This document shows positions 1 through 7,904 of a DNA stretch of 46,617 bases, piece by piece. This stretch comes from Rhodospirillaceae bacterium (GTDB lineage: Bacteria > Pseudomonadota > Alphaproteobacteria > Rhodospirillales > Casp-alpha2). The notes beneath the pieces were generated by a model. It did not search any database and was not told where the DNA came from. It saw only the letters and a list, made by a program, of their open reading frames with translations. Position 1 is the stretch's first letter, and the number at the start of each line of letters is the position of its first letter. The position numbers were made by a program, and so were the translations under genes. The stretch spans positions 1 through 46,617 of the forward strand of contig PALN01000038.1 of assembly GCA_002706405.1 (NCBI GenBank), written 5' to 3'.

Positions 1-133
1 GATTGCTCCCCGCTTGGCACGGCGACCTGTGATCACTATTCTCCCTCCCAATCCTGGGGCTCGGTCGACCACCGGCCGGGCCCCATTTCTTTTCGTCCGC
101 CGCAGGGCGGACCGGCCGGGAGGGGCCCCTTAC

Positions 134-2113
134 GTGAACCGACAAGAACGGCGCCGACAAAGGAAGCTTGAGGAATCGTCCGACCGCCTGTCACCGAAGG
201 GCCGCGCGCGGCTGAATGCCGGGGTCCAGGCCTTCCGCGAGGGCCGTTTGACCGAAGCGGAAGACGCCTTCAACAAGGTTCTGGCCGAACGCCCGCGCGA
301 GGCCGAAGCCCTGCATCTTCTGGGACTGATTGAATACCGCACGGGCCGTTTGGAACTGGCGGCCGACCATCTGGTCGCGGCCTCCATGGTCGATGGCGAG
401 GATCCGGGAATTCACGCCAACCTGGCGTCGGTGCTCAACCTGTGCGGTCGCGGGGCCGAGGCCGAGGCGGCCTCGCGCCATGTCCTGGAACTGCGCCCGG
501 ACAATGCGGAAGCCTACAACAACCTGGCCGTGGCCTTGGAACTGCAGGATCGCATCGACGAGGCGGAAGCCTGCGGCAAGCGGGCGGTCGAACTCGATCC
601 CAAGCATCTTGAAGCGCATATCAATCTGGGAAACCTCTACTTCCGAAAAGCAGCCCTCGCCGAGGCGGCCGAGATGTACCGCCGCGCCGCCGAGATCGAT
701 CCGACAAATCCCATGGCGCCCGGCAACCTGGGCGTCGTGCTGCGCCGCCTGGGCGATCTTGCCGGGGCCGAGGAATCCTGTCGCAAGGCGCTTGCGCTCA
801 AGCCCGGCTACCCGGAAGGCTATAATGCCCTCGGCAACGTGCTGATGGCGCGCGGCGACATTCAGGGTGCTGTCGAGGCCTTTCGCGCCGCTTTGACCCA
901 TCGTGACGGCTATCTGGAGGCGCGGGCCAATCTGGCGGGTGCCCTGTTCAAATCCGGCGATTTGGAAAAGGCGGAAGCGGCCTATCGCGACGCGGTCGCC
1001 CATTTCGATCGTTTCGCCGGGGCCTGGTCGGGCCTGGGCACGGTGCTGCTGGCCAAGGGCGATACGGCGGGCGCGGAAGAGGCGTTCCTGAAGGCGGTCG
1101 AGGCCCATCAGGGGCTGGGCGATGCCTGGATCAATCTGGCCGCCGCCGGTGCCTTGACGGCAGAACACGAAGGCCAACTGGCTGAATTGCTGGAAACCGC
1201 ACCCGAAAACGACCAGACGGCGCAGCTTCTGTTCGCCCTGGGAGCGGCCAAGGATCAGCGCGGCGACGTCGCCGGGGCGTTCGATGCCTTCACCAAGGGC
1301 AATGCCATGCGCCGCCGCCTGTTGGACGGGGCCGGGCAGGGCTTCGATGCCGACCAGTTTGATCAATGGGTCGACAAGATCATCGACACGTTCAGCCGCG
1401 ATGTCCTGGCCAAGGCCAAGGGATGGGGCGACGCATCGACCGCGCCGGTCCTGGTGGTCGGCATGCCGCGCTCGGGCACGACCCTGGTCGAACAGATCAT
1501 TTCCAGCCATGGGCAAGGGGCCGGGGCCGGGGAACTGGACGCCTTGTCGCGGCTGCTGCCCAAGTATCCGGACGGTGTCGCGGATCTGAATGCGGAGCGG
1601 GCCGGCGATCTGGCCATGGACTTCCTCAGATGCCTGAACGCCGGACGTGACGCTGCGCGCATTGTCGACAAGACCCCTTTCAACATCTTCCTGCTCGGCC
1701 TGGCGCAAATGCTCATGCCCGGCGCGCGGGTCGTTCATTGCGTGCGTGATGCCAAGGACACGGCGCTGTCCTGTTACTTCACCAATTTCACCCAAGGGCT
1801 GACCTGGTCCACGGACCTGTCCGATATCGCCCGCATGCAGGCGGCGCAGGACCGCGTCATGGCCCATTGGCGGGATGTCCTTAACCTGCCGGTTCATGAA
1901 GTTCGTTACGAGGACTTGGTCGCCGACCAGGAAGGGCAGAGCCGGGCTCTCGTCGACTTCATCGGCCTTGACTGGGATCCGGCCTGCCTTGAGTTCCACA
2001 ACGCCGGCAATGCGGTGCTGACGGCCTCCAACTGGCAGGTTCGCCAGCCGATCTACAAAAAGGCCATTGGGCGGGCTGATGCCTATGCGGCGTTCCTGGC
2101 CAGCCCGTCGTAA
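134..2113 (+). CDS. TPR-repeat protein fused to a sulfotransferase domain
   Basis: About 659 residues. The N-terminal two thirds is a run of tetratricopeptide repeats (roughly residues 30-400) with the usual alternation of A, G, Y and P around ALxLxPxxxEA units. The C-terminal part is a sulfotransferase domain: the PAPS-binding loop GMPRSGTT lies at about residues 443-450, followed by EQIISSH, and a later RVVHCVRD motif fits the 3'-phosphate-binding region. The family transfers sulfate from PAPS to a protein or glycan acceptor; the TPRs probably select that acceptor, which I cannot name. I chose the GTG at 134 because a GGGAGGGG ribosome site lies just upstream. The frame is open back to a TTG at 14, but that extension is arginine-rich and unlike a domain. 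No signal peptide is visible, so it is probably cytoplasmic. TPR-sulfotransferases are common orphan genes in alphaproteobacteria. Confidence 0.85.
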   Translation: MNRQERRRQRKLEESSDRLSPKGRARLNAGVQAFREGRLTEAEDAFNKVLAERPREAEALHLLGLIEYRTGRLELAADHLVAASMVDGEDPGIHANLASVLNLCGRGAEAEAASRHVLELRPDNAEAYNNLAVALELQDRIDEAEACGKRAVELDPKHLEAHINLGNLYFRKAALAEAAEMYRRAAEIDPTNPMAPGNLGVVLRRLGDLAGAEESCRKALALKPGYPEGYNALGNVLMARGDIQGAVEAFRAALTHRDGYLEARANLAGALFKSGDLEKAEAAYRDAVAHFDRFAGAWSGLGTVLLAKGDTAGAEEAFLKAVEAHQGLGDAWINLAAAGALTAEHEGQLAELLETAPENDQTAQLLFALGAAKDQRGDVAGAFDAFTKGNAMRRRLLDGAGQGFDADQFDQWVDKIIDTFSRDVLAKAKGWGDASTAPVLVVGMPRSGTTLVEQIISSHGQGAGAGELDALSRLLPKYPDGVADLNAERAGDLAMDFLRCLNAGRDAARIVDKTPFNIFLLGLAQMLMPGARVVHCVRDAKDTALSCYFTNFTQGLTWSTDLSDIARMQAAQDRVMAHWRDVLNLPVHEVRYEDLVADQEGQSRALVDFIGLDWDPACLEFHNAGNAVLTASNWQVRQPIYKKAIGRADAYAAFLASPS

Positions 2114-2205
2114 GAACCCGAAGCTTTCAATCTTTGTGACTTCCGTATCGGACGGCGCTGCTGCCTTCGGTGCCTGCGCCTGCGCAGGCCGCCGTCAGCG
2201 CTGTA

Positions 2206-2234
2206 TTGACAGGGCCGAAGGGGCATCATAGTGT
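2206..2234 (+). promoter_or_regulatory. Sigma-70-type promoter of the gntR operon
   Basis: A perfect -35 TTGACA at 2206-2211 is followed after 17 bases by TAGTGT at 2229-2234. This places the transcript start near 2241, inside the palindrome described next. It is the best consensus promoter seen upstream of a metabolic operon in this window. Confidence 0.6.
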
Positions 2235-2237
2235 CGC

Positions 2238-2264
2238 TTTGGATTCGGAATTCACAAATCCAAA
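2238..2264. promoter_or_regulatory. Palindromic operator, probably for the GntR regulator
   Basis: Perfect 8-base inverted arms TTTGGATT (2238-2245) and AATCCAAA (2257-2264) flank an 11-base centre that contains GAATTC. The site sits directly after the -10 element and before the gntR start codon at 2275. This is the expected place for autorepression by a GntR/FCD regulator. The assignment to this regulator is inference. Confidence 0.55.
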
Positions 2265-2274
2265 AATCTAATAA

Positions 2275-3000
2275 ATGCAACCACTTAAAATAAAATCAGA
2301 CTTGACGAAAGAGGCGTTTGACGCCATTCGGGACGCGATCCTGTCCGGCAAGCTTCCGCCCGGCACGCCGGTCGGCCAGGAAGAAATGGCGGAACGGCTT
2401 GGCGTCAGCCGCCAGCCGATCAGCCGCGCCCTAGTGTTGCTCAAGCGCGAAGGGCTGGTCGTCGACCGCGGACGCAAGGGCCAGATGGTCGCCCCCATCG
2501 ATGCGGACAGGCTGGTTGCTCTTTTCCAGGTGCGCGGCGCGCTGGATCGTTTGGCGGCGCGGTTGGTGGCGGCGAACAGGGATGCCGCGAACATCGCCGC
2601 GGATCGGCTGGGTGCGCTGATCGTCACCGGCAGAGATGCGGCGGCACGTCGGGATTTCGCGGCCCTGGTCGATGCCGATGTCGTTTTTCATCGCACGCTT
2701 TATGAACTGGCGGGAAATTCGGAGATCGCTGCCGCGGCGGACGTCGCCTGGCCGCATATGGTGCGCTCCATGCACGCGGTATTGTCGGACGTCGCGCGCC
2801 ACGCCATGACCTGGAACGAACACGAGGCCATCGCCCATGCCGTCATCGCCGGTGATGTCGAGCGCGCCGGCGAACTGGCGACGCATCATACGGAAACGGC
2901 GGGCGAGGCGACCTATCGCCGCCTGAAGAATTTCGCCGGAGCACCGGACTCCGGAGACGACAAGCAAGACATCAATCGGAGGATGATCCAATGCGCTTGA
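2275..3000 (+). CDS. GntR-family transcriptional regulator (FCD subfamily)
   Basis: A 241-residue protein. Residues about 10-75 form a winged helix-turn-helix with the family signature PPGTPVGQEEMAERLGVSR, followed by the recognition helix QPISRALVLLKREG. Residues about 82-215 form an all-helical FCD ligand-binding domain, with histidines (FHRTLYELAGN, HEAIAHAVIAGD, HH near residue 205) placed as in metal-dependent FCD sensors. Such proteins usually repress catabolic operons and release DNA when they bind an organic acid. The stop codon overlaps the start of the dioxygenase gene by 10 bases, so the two are co-transcribed. A promoter and a perfect palindrome lie directly upstream. The effector is unknown; a substrate or intermediate of the downstream enzymes is the natural guess. 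Confidence 0.9.
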   Translation: MQPLKIKSDLTKEAFDAIRDAILSGKLPPGTPVGQEEMAERLGVSRQPISRALVLLKREGLVVDRGRKGQMVAPIDADRLVALFQVRGALDRLAARLVAANRDAANIAADRLGALIVTGRDAAARRDFAALVDADVVFHRTLYELAGNSEIAAAADVAWPHMVRSMHAVLSDVARHAMTWNEHEAIAHAVIAGDVERAGELATHHTETAGEATYRRLKNFAGAPDSGDDKQDINRRMIQCA

Positions 3001-3791
3001 CCGAAGAGGAACTGAAACGCTTTGACGAGGACGGCTACCTGTTCTTTCCCGGGAAATTCACGCCGGAGGAAGCGGCCTGCCTGAAAGCCGAGGCCGAGGC
3101 CGTCTACGCCCTGGACCGCGAAGAGGTTTGGCGGGAATCCAACGGCGTCGCCCGCACCGCCTTCGCCGCGCACAAGTACAATGAGGCGTTCCGCCGCTTG
3201 GGCGCCCATCCGCGCATGATCGATCCGGTGACCCAGGTTCTCGACGGTCCCGTCTACATGCATCAGTACAAGGTCAACGCCAAGGCCGCCTTCGATGGCG
3301 CGGTCTGGCAATGGCATCAGGACTACGGCACCTGGAAGCGCGACGACGACATGCCCGAACCCCGGGCCATGAACATCGCCGTGTTCCTGGATGACGTGAC
3401 GGCGGCCAACGGACCGCTGCTGTTCATCCCCGGCAGCCACAAGCAGGGGGTGGTCGACGCCGGCCACGACCTGGAAACGACCAGCTATCCCCTTTGGACC
3501 CTCGACCGGGACAAGGTGTCCGAATTGGCGGAACGGGGCGGCTGCGTCGCGCCGACCGGCCCGGCCGGCAGTATGCTGATGTTCTCGTCCCTGCTGGTCC
3601 ATGCCAGCCCGCCCAACATCTCACCGTTCGGGCGGACGATCGTTTATCTGTCCCTGTGCCACGTCGACAACCACATCCGCGCCTTCAACCGGGCGGAATG
3701 GATCGCCCATCGCGATTTCACCCCCATCGAAGCCCTGAGCGACGATTGTCTCGACGAACTGGTCGCCAAGCGCCAACAAGCAGCGGAGTAA
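2991..3791 (+). CDS. Phytanoyl-CoA dioxygenase (PhyH) family protein
   Basis: A 266-residue Fe(II)/2-oxoglutarate-dependent oxygenase. The double-stranded beta-helix iron ligands are visible as H109-x-D111 (in WHQDYGTW) and H204 (in LVHASPPN), and R215 is in position to bind 2-oxoglutarate. The family hydroxylates unactivated carbons, with substrates from phytanoyl-CoA to ectoine and phosphonates. Residues GPLLFIPGSH match the conserved turn before the second half of the fold. Its start overlaps the end of gntR, and the next gene begins 6 bases after its stop, so all three form one operon. The substrate is not deducible. It resembles the small-molecule hydroxylase branch rather than the human peroxisomal enzyme. 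Confidence 0.85.
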   Translation: MRLTEEELKRFDEDGYLFFPGKFTPEEAACLKAEAEAVYALDREEVWRESNGVARTAFAAHKYNEAFRRLGAHPRMIDPVTQVLDGPVYMHQYKVNAKAAFDGAVWQWHQDYGTWKRDDDMPEPRAMNIAVFLDDVTAANGPLLFIPGSHKQGVVDAGHDLETTSYPLWTLDRDKVSELAERGGCVAPTGPAGSMLMFSSLLVHASPPNISPFGRTIVYLSLCHVDNHIRAFNRAEWIAHRDFTPIEALSDDCLDELVAKRQQAAE

Positions 3792-3797
3792 TCAATT

Positions 3798-5120
3798 TTG
3801 TATATCTATCAAGAACTCGCGGCTCGCGCCGCGGCGGGCAAGCCCGTTCGTGTCGGCCTGATCGGGGCCGGGAAATTCGGTTCCATGTTCCTGTCGCAGG
3901 TGCCGACGACGCCGGGCCTAGAGGTCGCCGTCATCGCCGACCTGAGCCCCGACGGCGCCAAGAAGGCCTGCCGCACCGTCGGCTGGCCGGACGACCTGAT
4001 CGCCCAGACCAAATTCGTCGACGATGCCATGGCCATGATGCAGGCCGGCGGCGTGGACGTGGTGGTCGAGGCCACGGGCAATCCGGTGGTCGGGCTGGTG
4101 CACGCGCGGGAAGCCATCCGCAACGGCATTCATATCGTCATGGTCAACGTCGAAGCCGACGTTCTGGCCGGCGGCCTGTTGGCCGAAGAAGCCCGCAAGG
4201 CGGGCGTCGTCTATTCCATGGCCTACGGCGATCAGCCGGCCCTGACCTGTGAGTTGGTCGAATGGGCACGGGCCACGGGCTTCGAGGTGATCGCGGCGGG
4301 CAAGGGCACCAAGTACCTGCCGTCCTATCATGCCTCGACCCCGGACACGGTCTGGGATCACTACGGCCTGACCCCGGAACAGGCGGCCGCCGCCGGCATG
4401 AACAGCCAGATGTTCAACAGCTTTCTCGACGGCACCAAGTCGGCCCTGGAAATGGCGGCCATCGCCAACGGCACGGGCCTGACCCCGCCGTCGGACGGCC
4501 TGAATTTCCCGGCCGCCGGCATGGACGATCTTGCCCATGTCCTGCGTCCCGTCGCCGACGGCGGGATGCTTGAGCACAAAGGCCAGGTCGAGGTCGTGTC
4601 GTCCCTGGAACGCGACGGCCGGCCGGTGTTCAAGGATCTGCGCTGGGGCGTCTATGTGGTGATCGAAGCCCCCAACGATTACGCCGCCGCCTGCTTCCGT
4701 CAGTACGGCATGAACACGGATGCCTCCGGGCGCTATTCCGCCATGTTCAAGCCATTCCACCTGATCGGCCTGGAGCTGAACATCTCGATCCTGTCGGCGG
4801 CGTTGTTGAACAAGCCGACGGGCTCGACCCTTGGCTTCCGGGGCGACGTGGTGGCGACCGCCAAGCGCGACCTGAAGGCCGGCGAAATGTTGGACGGCGA
4901 GGGCGGGTTCACCGTCTGGGGCAAGCTCTATCCGGCGGAAAAATCGCTGGAGCTCGGCGGCCTGCCCATCGGCCTGGCCCATAAGGTCAAGCTGAAGGCC
5001 GACATTCCCGCCAACCAGCCGGTGCGCTGGCAGGATGTGGACGCCGACGAAACCCTGGATGCCGTCAAAATCCGCCGGGAGATGGAAGCCCACTTCCGTC
5101 TGCCGGCCGCGGCCGAATAA
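3798..5120 (+). CDS. NAD(P)-dependent oxidoreductase with C-terminal SAF domain (homoserine-dehydrogenase-like)
   Basis: A 440-residue protein starting at TTG, with AGCGGAG about 10 bases upstream. Residues about 17-160 form a Rossmann fold with GxGxxG at G23-A-G25-K-F-G28, an acidic strand end (VIADLSPDG), and VVVEATGNP, which recalls homoserine dehydrogenase and Gfo/Idh/MocA enzymes. A substrate-binding middle domain follows. From about residue 345 a SAF-type domain begins (GDVVATAKRDLKAGEML, then KADIPANQPVRWQDV), as found in AFPs, FlgA and sugar-acid dehydratases. Proteins of this architecture are often mislabelled as FlgA because of the SAF part. The last gene of the gntR-PhyH operon, it probably oxidises the hydroxylated product or reduces a related carbonyl. 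The substrate is unknown. Confidence 0.8.
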   Translation: MYIYQELAARAAAGKPVRVGLIGAGKFGSMFLSQVPTTPGLEVAVIADLSPDGAKKACRTVGWPDDLIAQTKFVDDAMAMMQAGGVDVVVEATGNPVVGLVHAREAIRNGIHIVMVNVEADVLAGGLLAEEARKAGVVYSMAYGDQPALTCELVEWARATGFEVIAAGKGTKYLPSYHASTPDTVWDHYGLTPEQAAAAGMNSQMFNSFLDGTKSALEMAAIANGTGLTPPSDGLNFPAAGMDDLAHVLRPVADGGMLEHKGQVEVVSSLERDGRPVFKDLRWGVYVVIEAPNDYAAACFRQYGMNTDASGRYSAMFKPFHLIGLELNISILSAALLNKPTGSTLGFRGDVVATAKRDLKAGEMLDGEGGFTVWGKLYPAEKSLELGGLPIGLAHKVKLKADIPANQPVRWQDVDADETLDAVKIRREMEAHFRLPAAAE

Positions 5121-5144
5121 TTCCGCCGTTTCGGAGGACGCGGG

Positions 5145-5687
5145 TCAGAACAGGATCGGGTCGCTCGGCCGCGACGTTTTCCGCTCCTTCAGCCGTTCGA
5201 CGACGACGATCAGTTTATCGACGTCGCCGGACGGCTCCTGGATCGGCAGTATCAGGCGTTCGTGGGTTCCCGAGGCGTCATAGGTTTCAAAGCTCCGCTG
5301 CAACAGGATCGGGTGGCCGGCGCTGACGCAGCGGTCGTAGGACTCTTTGACTTCCTGGAAATCGTATTGGTGGCTGACCTCGAAATAGGTCAAGCCCGTG
5401 TGGTCGGGCGTGTCCAGTTTCCAACGGTTTTGGACGATGGTGGTGCCGACGAAACGGTAGCGGAAATCGGCCACGTCGGGGCGTAACAGGACGTCGAGAA
5501 CCAGCATGATGGGCGCATCCCGGTAGAGGTCGATCAGCTTGATGTTGTTCCAGGATGGTGCCGGTGCGGAACCGGCCTGGCGGCGCCAGTATTCCCAGAC
5601 GCGGCGGGTGCGGAGGCCGGTCAGCTGGTTGTCGATCTCGTCGATTGTCCTGTAGGTCGCCATGATCGCGGAGTCATACGGAGACAT
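5145..5687 (-). CDS. PAS_5-type PAS domain protein
   Basis: About 180 residues, nearly all one PAS-like fold. Features include WEYWRRQAGS near the N terminus, then RDAPIMLVLDVLL, FRYRFVGTTIV, and a late HERLILPIQEPSGDVDKLIVVV strand pair. This matches the alphaproteobacterial PAS_5 group, small stand-alone PAS proteins with no output domain; their ligands and partners are unknown. I chose the ATG at 5687 because GGAA lies just upstream of it. A second in-frame ATG at 5663 has no clear ribosome site. The open frame extends further to 6104, but that part runs antisense to the start of the next gene and is not coding. The gene is divergent from the ELM1-family gene. Confidence 0.75.
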   Translation of the reverse strand: MSPYDSAIMATYRTIDEIDNQLTGLRTRRVWEYWRRQAGSAPAPSWNNIKLIDLYRDAPIMLVLDVLLRPDVADFRYRFVGTTIVQNRWKLDTPDHTGLTYFEVSHQYDFQEVKESYDRCVSAGHPILLQRSFETYDASGTHERLILPIQEPSGDVDKLIVVVERLKERKTSRPSDPILF

Positions 5688-5799
5688 GCAGTTCCGCGAA
5701 AGCTGGACGGAAGTGTTAGACCAATTTTTCGATGCAGCGGCGGTCTGGCCACGACACTGATCCGTTGCCGGGGCGGGGGACCCGTGCCATAAGCGGGCG

Positions 5800-6810
5800 A
5801 TGTCCGAAACGGAACAGACCGACCAATCGCCCCGCGTTTGGGTCCTGGCCGATGACCGGCCCGGCAACCGCAGCCAATGCCTGGGCGTGGCGCGGGTTCT
5901 CGGCCTGCCGTTCCAGCAGAAGGACATCGAATACGGCCCCCTGGTGCGCCTGCATAACGCGCTTCTGGGGGCGTCCTTCGCGGCGATTACGCCTGCCTCT
6001 CGCGCCGGGCTGACGCCGCCCTGGCCGGATCTGGTGATTGGTGCCGGGCGGCGGTCGGCTTCCGCCGCGCGCAAGATCAAGAAACTGTCCGGCGGGCGGA
6101 CCAAGCTGGTTCATGTCATGCATCCCGGCGCCGGGGCGGGGGATTTCGACCTGATCGCCCAGCCGGCCCATGACGCCCGACCGACCGCCGCCAACACCCT
6201 GACCATTCCCGCTGCCGCCCACGGCGTGACGGCGGACGTTCTGGCCGCGGCCAAGGAAGAATGGGAGCCTGTTTTTGCCCATCTGCCGCGCCCGCTGGTC
6301 GCCCTCATGGTCGGCGGCAGCACGCGGCGGCGTGAATTCGGCCCGGACATGGCGGGCGAGGTCGCCGGGCTGGCCGCCAAGCTGGCCCGCGACAAGGGCG
6401 GTGCCTTGCTGGTGTCGACCAGCCGCCGGGTCGAAGAATCGGAAGACCCCGCGACCATGCCGGCGCTGCTCGCCGCCATCGCCGATGTGTCGCATCATCT
6501 GTACCGCTGGGGAGACCCGGCGGGGAACCCCTACATGGGGTATCTCGCCCATGCGGATGTGGTCGTGGTGACGGGGGATTCCGTATCCATGTCGACCGAG
6601 GCCTGCGCCCGCCCGGGGCCGGTCTATCTTTATGCGCCGTCGCCCTTGATCACGCCCAAGCACAAACGATTCCACGACTATCTGTTCGACGCCGGCTACG
6701 CGCGGCCGCTGACGGCGGAGACGGTTTGGGAAGATTGGACTCACGCGCCCCTCAACCCGGCGGAAGACATCGCCCGCGCCATCCGCGAACGCCTGAACAT
6801 CGGCGCTTGA
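5800..6810 (+). CDS. ELM1 (mitochondrial fission ELM1-like, formerly DUF1022) family protein
   Basis: A 336-residue protein of the ELM1 family, which is shared by alphaproteobacteria and plant mitochondria. Diagnostic stretches are the N-terminal VWVLADDRPGNRSQCLGVA, then PDLVIGAGRRS, LVHVMHPG, LMVGGSTRR and, near the C terminus, VVVTGDSVSMSTEACA. The two-lobed pattern and the GDSVSM motif resemble GT-B glycosyltransferases, and the family is sometimes predicted to be one. Bacterial members have no established biochemical role that I know of. No membrane segment or signal peptide is visible. It is followed after 75 bases by the TIM-barrel gene and could share a transcript with it. Confidence 0.85.
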   Translation: MSETEQTDQSPRVWVLADDRPGNRSQCLGVARVLGLPFQQKDIEYGPLVRLHNALLGASFAAITPASRAGLTPPWPDLVIGAGRRSASAARKIKKLSGGRTKLVHVMHPGAGAGDFDLIAQPAHDARPTAANTLTIPAAAHGVTADVLAAAKEEWEPVFAHLPRPLVALMVGGSTRRREFGPDMAGEVAGLAAKLARDKGGALLVSTSRRVEESEDPATMPALLAAIADVSHHLYRWGDPAGNPYMGYLAHADVVVVTGDSVSMSTEACARPGPVYLYAPSPLITPKHKRFHDYLFDAGYARPLTAETVWEDWTHAPLNPAEDIARAIRERLNIGA

Positions 6811-6885
6811 AGGCTGGCGCCGTTGCGTCGGCGGACCGTTGCGCTACGATGCGGGCGGGGGCGATCACCAGGGGATGGAAACAAT

Positions 6886-7884
6886 ATGGCCAACGAGCTT
6901 CTTTTCGGGATTCAGACCAACGGCATCAAGCATACCCATGCGAACCCGATGCCCGATGTGGACACGCGGTTCCGCATGGTCAAGGAAGCCGGGGTGTTCG
7001 ATTACATCGACAAAACCCCGGACCCGGATCAGATCGACGATTTCGAACGGGCGCGGGACAAGTACGGCCTGCCGGTGCGGGCAGGCGGCTGGTTCTATGT
7101 CCTGGGGCAGGACGAGGCACTGCTGGAAAAGAACCTGGAGACGGGCCGCCGGTTGGGCTCCCTCGTCCATAACACCCAGATCAAGCTTCATCACGCCCAA
7201 GGCCATGTGGTCACGGACGAGGAAGTCCTGAACGCCTACTTATGGGCGGCGGAGTTGGGCGAAAAATACGGCGTCACGCCCTGCTTCGAGGTCCATGTCA
7301 ACATGTGGTCGGAAGACTTCGCGCGGGTCGCCCGGGTCGGCCGCATGGTCGAGGCACGGGGGGTGGAGTTCAACATCACCCTCGACCACAGCCATGTGAT
7401 CTTCAAGATCGACAATCCCAAGGAACAGGAAATCTTCGATACGGCGGGGCAGATCGCGGCGGGGGAGGTGATCCTCGATCCCTACACCCCCGGCAATGTG
7501 GTGGAGCAGTGGATCGAGGCCGGCTGGGTCCGCCATTGCCATGCCCGGGCCGCTATTCCCAACAACCCGGTCAACGAGACGGGCCGCCATCCCGACGGCA
7601 GCGTCGGGCGCGGCATCCAGTATCCCTTCGTGCAGCCGGGGCCGGGCGAGTACCACGCCGACTGGGACGGGGCCCTGCTGGAGCCCTGGAAGGAATGCAT
7701 CCGCATGCTGATGCGCCATCACGCCGCCGACCCCGCGGGCAAGCTGGGTCAGATTTCAACCGAATTCATTCCCGGCACGGATTACGGCGAGGGCTGCAAG
7801 TATTCCCTGTTCGAGCAGGCGGTGGCCTGCGTCGAATGGATGCGCGAAACCTGGGACGTGATCCGCCGCGAGGCAGCGGCATAA
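6886..7884 (+). CDS. Xylose-isomerase-like TIM-barrel protein
   Basis: About 332 residues. Start chosen at ATG 6886, preceded by GGGGATGGA; the frame is open back to 6823, but that part is arginine-rich leader. Strand-end metal or substrate ligands of the AP-endonuclease-2/xylose isomerase superfamily are recognisable: FEVHVNMW, NITLDHSHVIF, VRHCHARAA and QISTEFIPG carry E, D/H, H and E at the expected positions. Enzymes of this fold isomerise or epimerise sugars and keto acids using a divalent metal. Homologues are usually annotated only as sugar phosphate isomerase/epimerase. It faces the FAH-family gene, with just 9 bases between the stops. A role in sugar or sugar-acid catabolism is inference. 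Confidence 0.75.
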   Translation: MANELLFGIQTNGIKHTHANPMPDVDTRFRMVKEAGVFDYIDKTPDPDQIDDFERARDKYGLPVRAGGWFYVLGQDEALLEKNLETGRRLGSLVHNTQIKLHHAQGHVVTDEEVLNAYLWAAELGEKYGVTPCFEVHVNMWSEDFARVARVGRMVEARGVEFNITLDHSHVIFKIDNPKEQEIFDTAGQIAAGEVILDPYTPGNVVEQWIEAGWVRHCHARAAIPNNPVNETGRHPDGSVGRGIQYPFVQPGPGEYHADWDGALLEPWKECIRMLMRHHAADPAGKLGQISTEFIPGTDYGEGCKYSLFEQAVACVEWMRETWDVIRREAAA

Positions 7885-7904
7885 GGCCGGGAATTACTCC
7901 GGCC
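7885..7904. terminator. Weak convergent hairpin between TIM-barrel and FAH genes
   Basis: GGCCGG (7885-7890) pairs with CCGGCC (7899-7904) around an 8-base loop, between the two convergent stop codons. No long T run follows on either strand, so efficiency is doubtful. Confidence 0.3.

Noticed and set aside
191..1999. A 602-codon minus-strand open frame opposite the TPR-sulfotransferase
   Set aside because: It mirrors a well-supported gene, has no domain pattern and arises from GC-rich codon bias.
3918..5093. A 391-codon minus-strand frame opposite the SAF oxidoreductase
   Set aside because: Histidine- and glycine-rich composition typical of an antisense shadow; no motif.
5121..5144. A small CCG/CGG hairpin after the SAF oxidoreductase gene
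   Set aside because: The stem is too short and no T run follows; not a convincing terminator.
5688..6104. The upstream extension of the PAS protein frame
   Set aside because: It runs antisense into the ELM1-family gene, and the PAS fold is complete without it.
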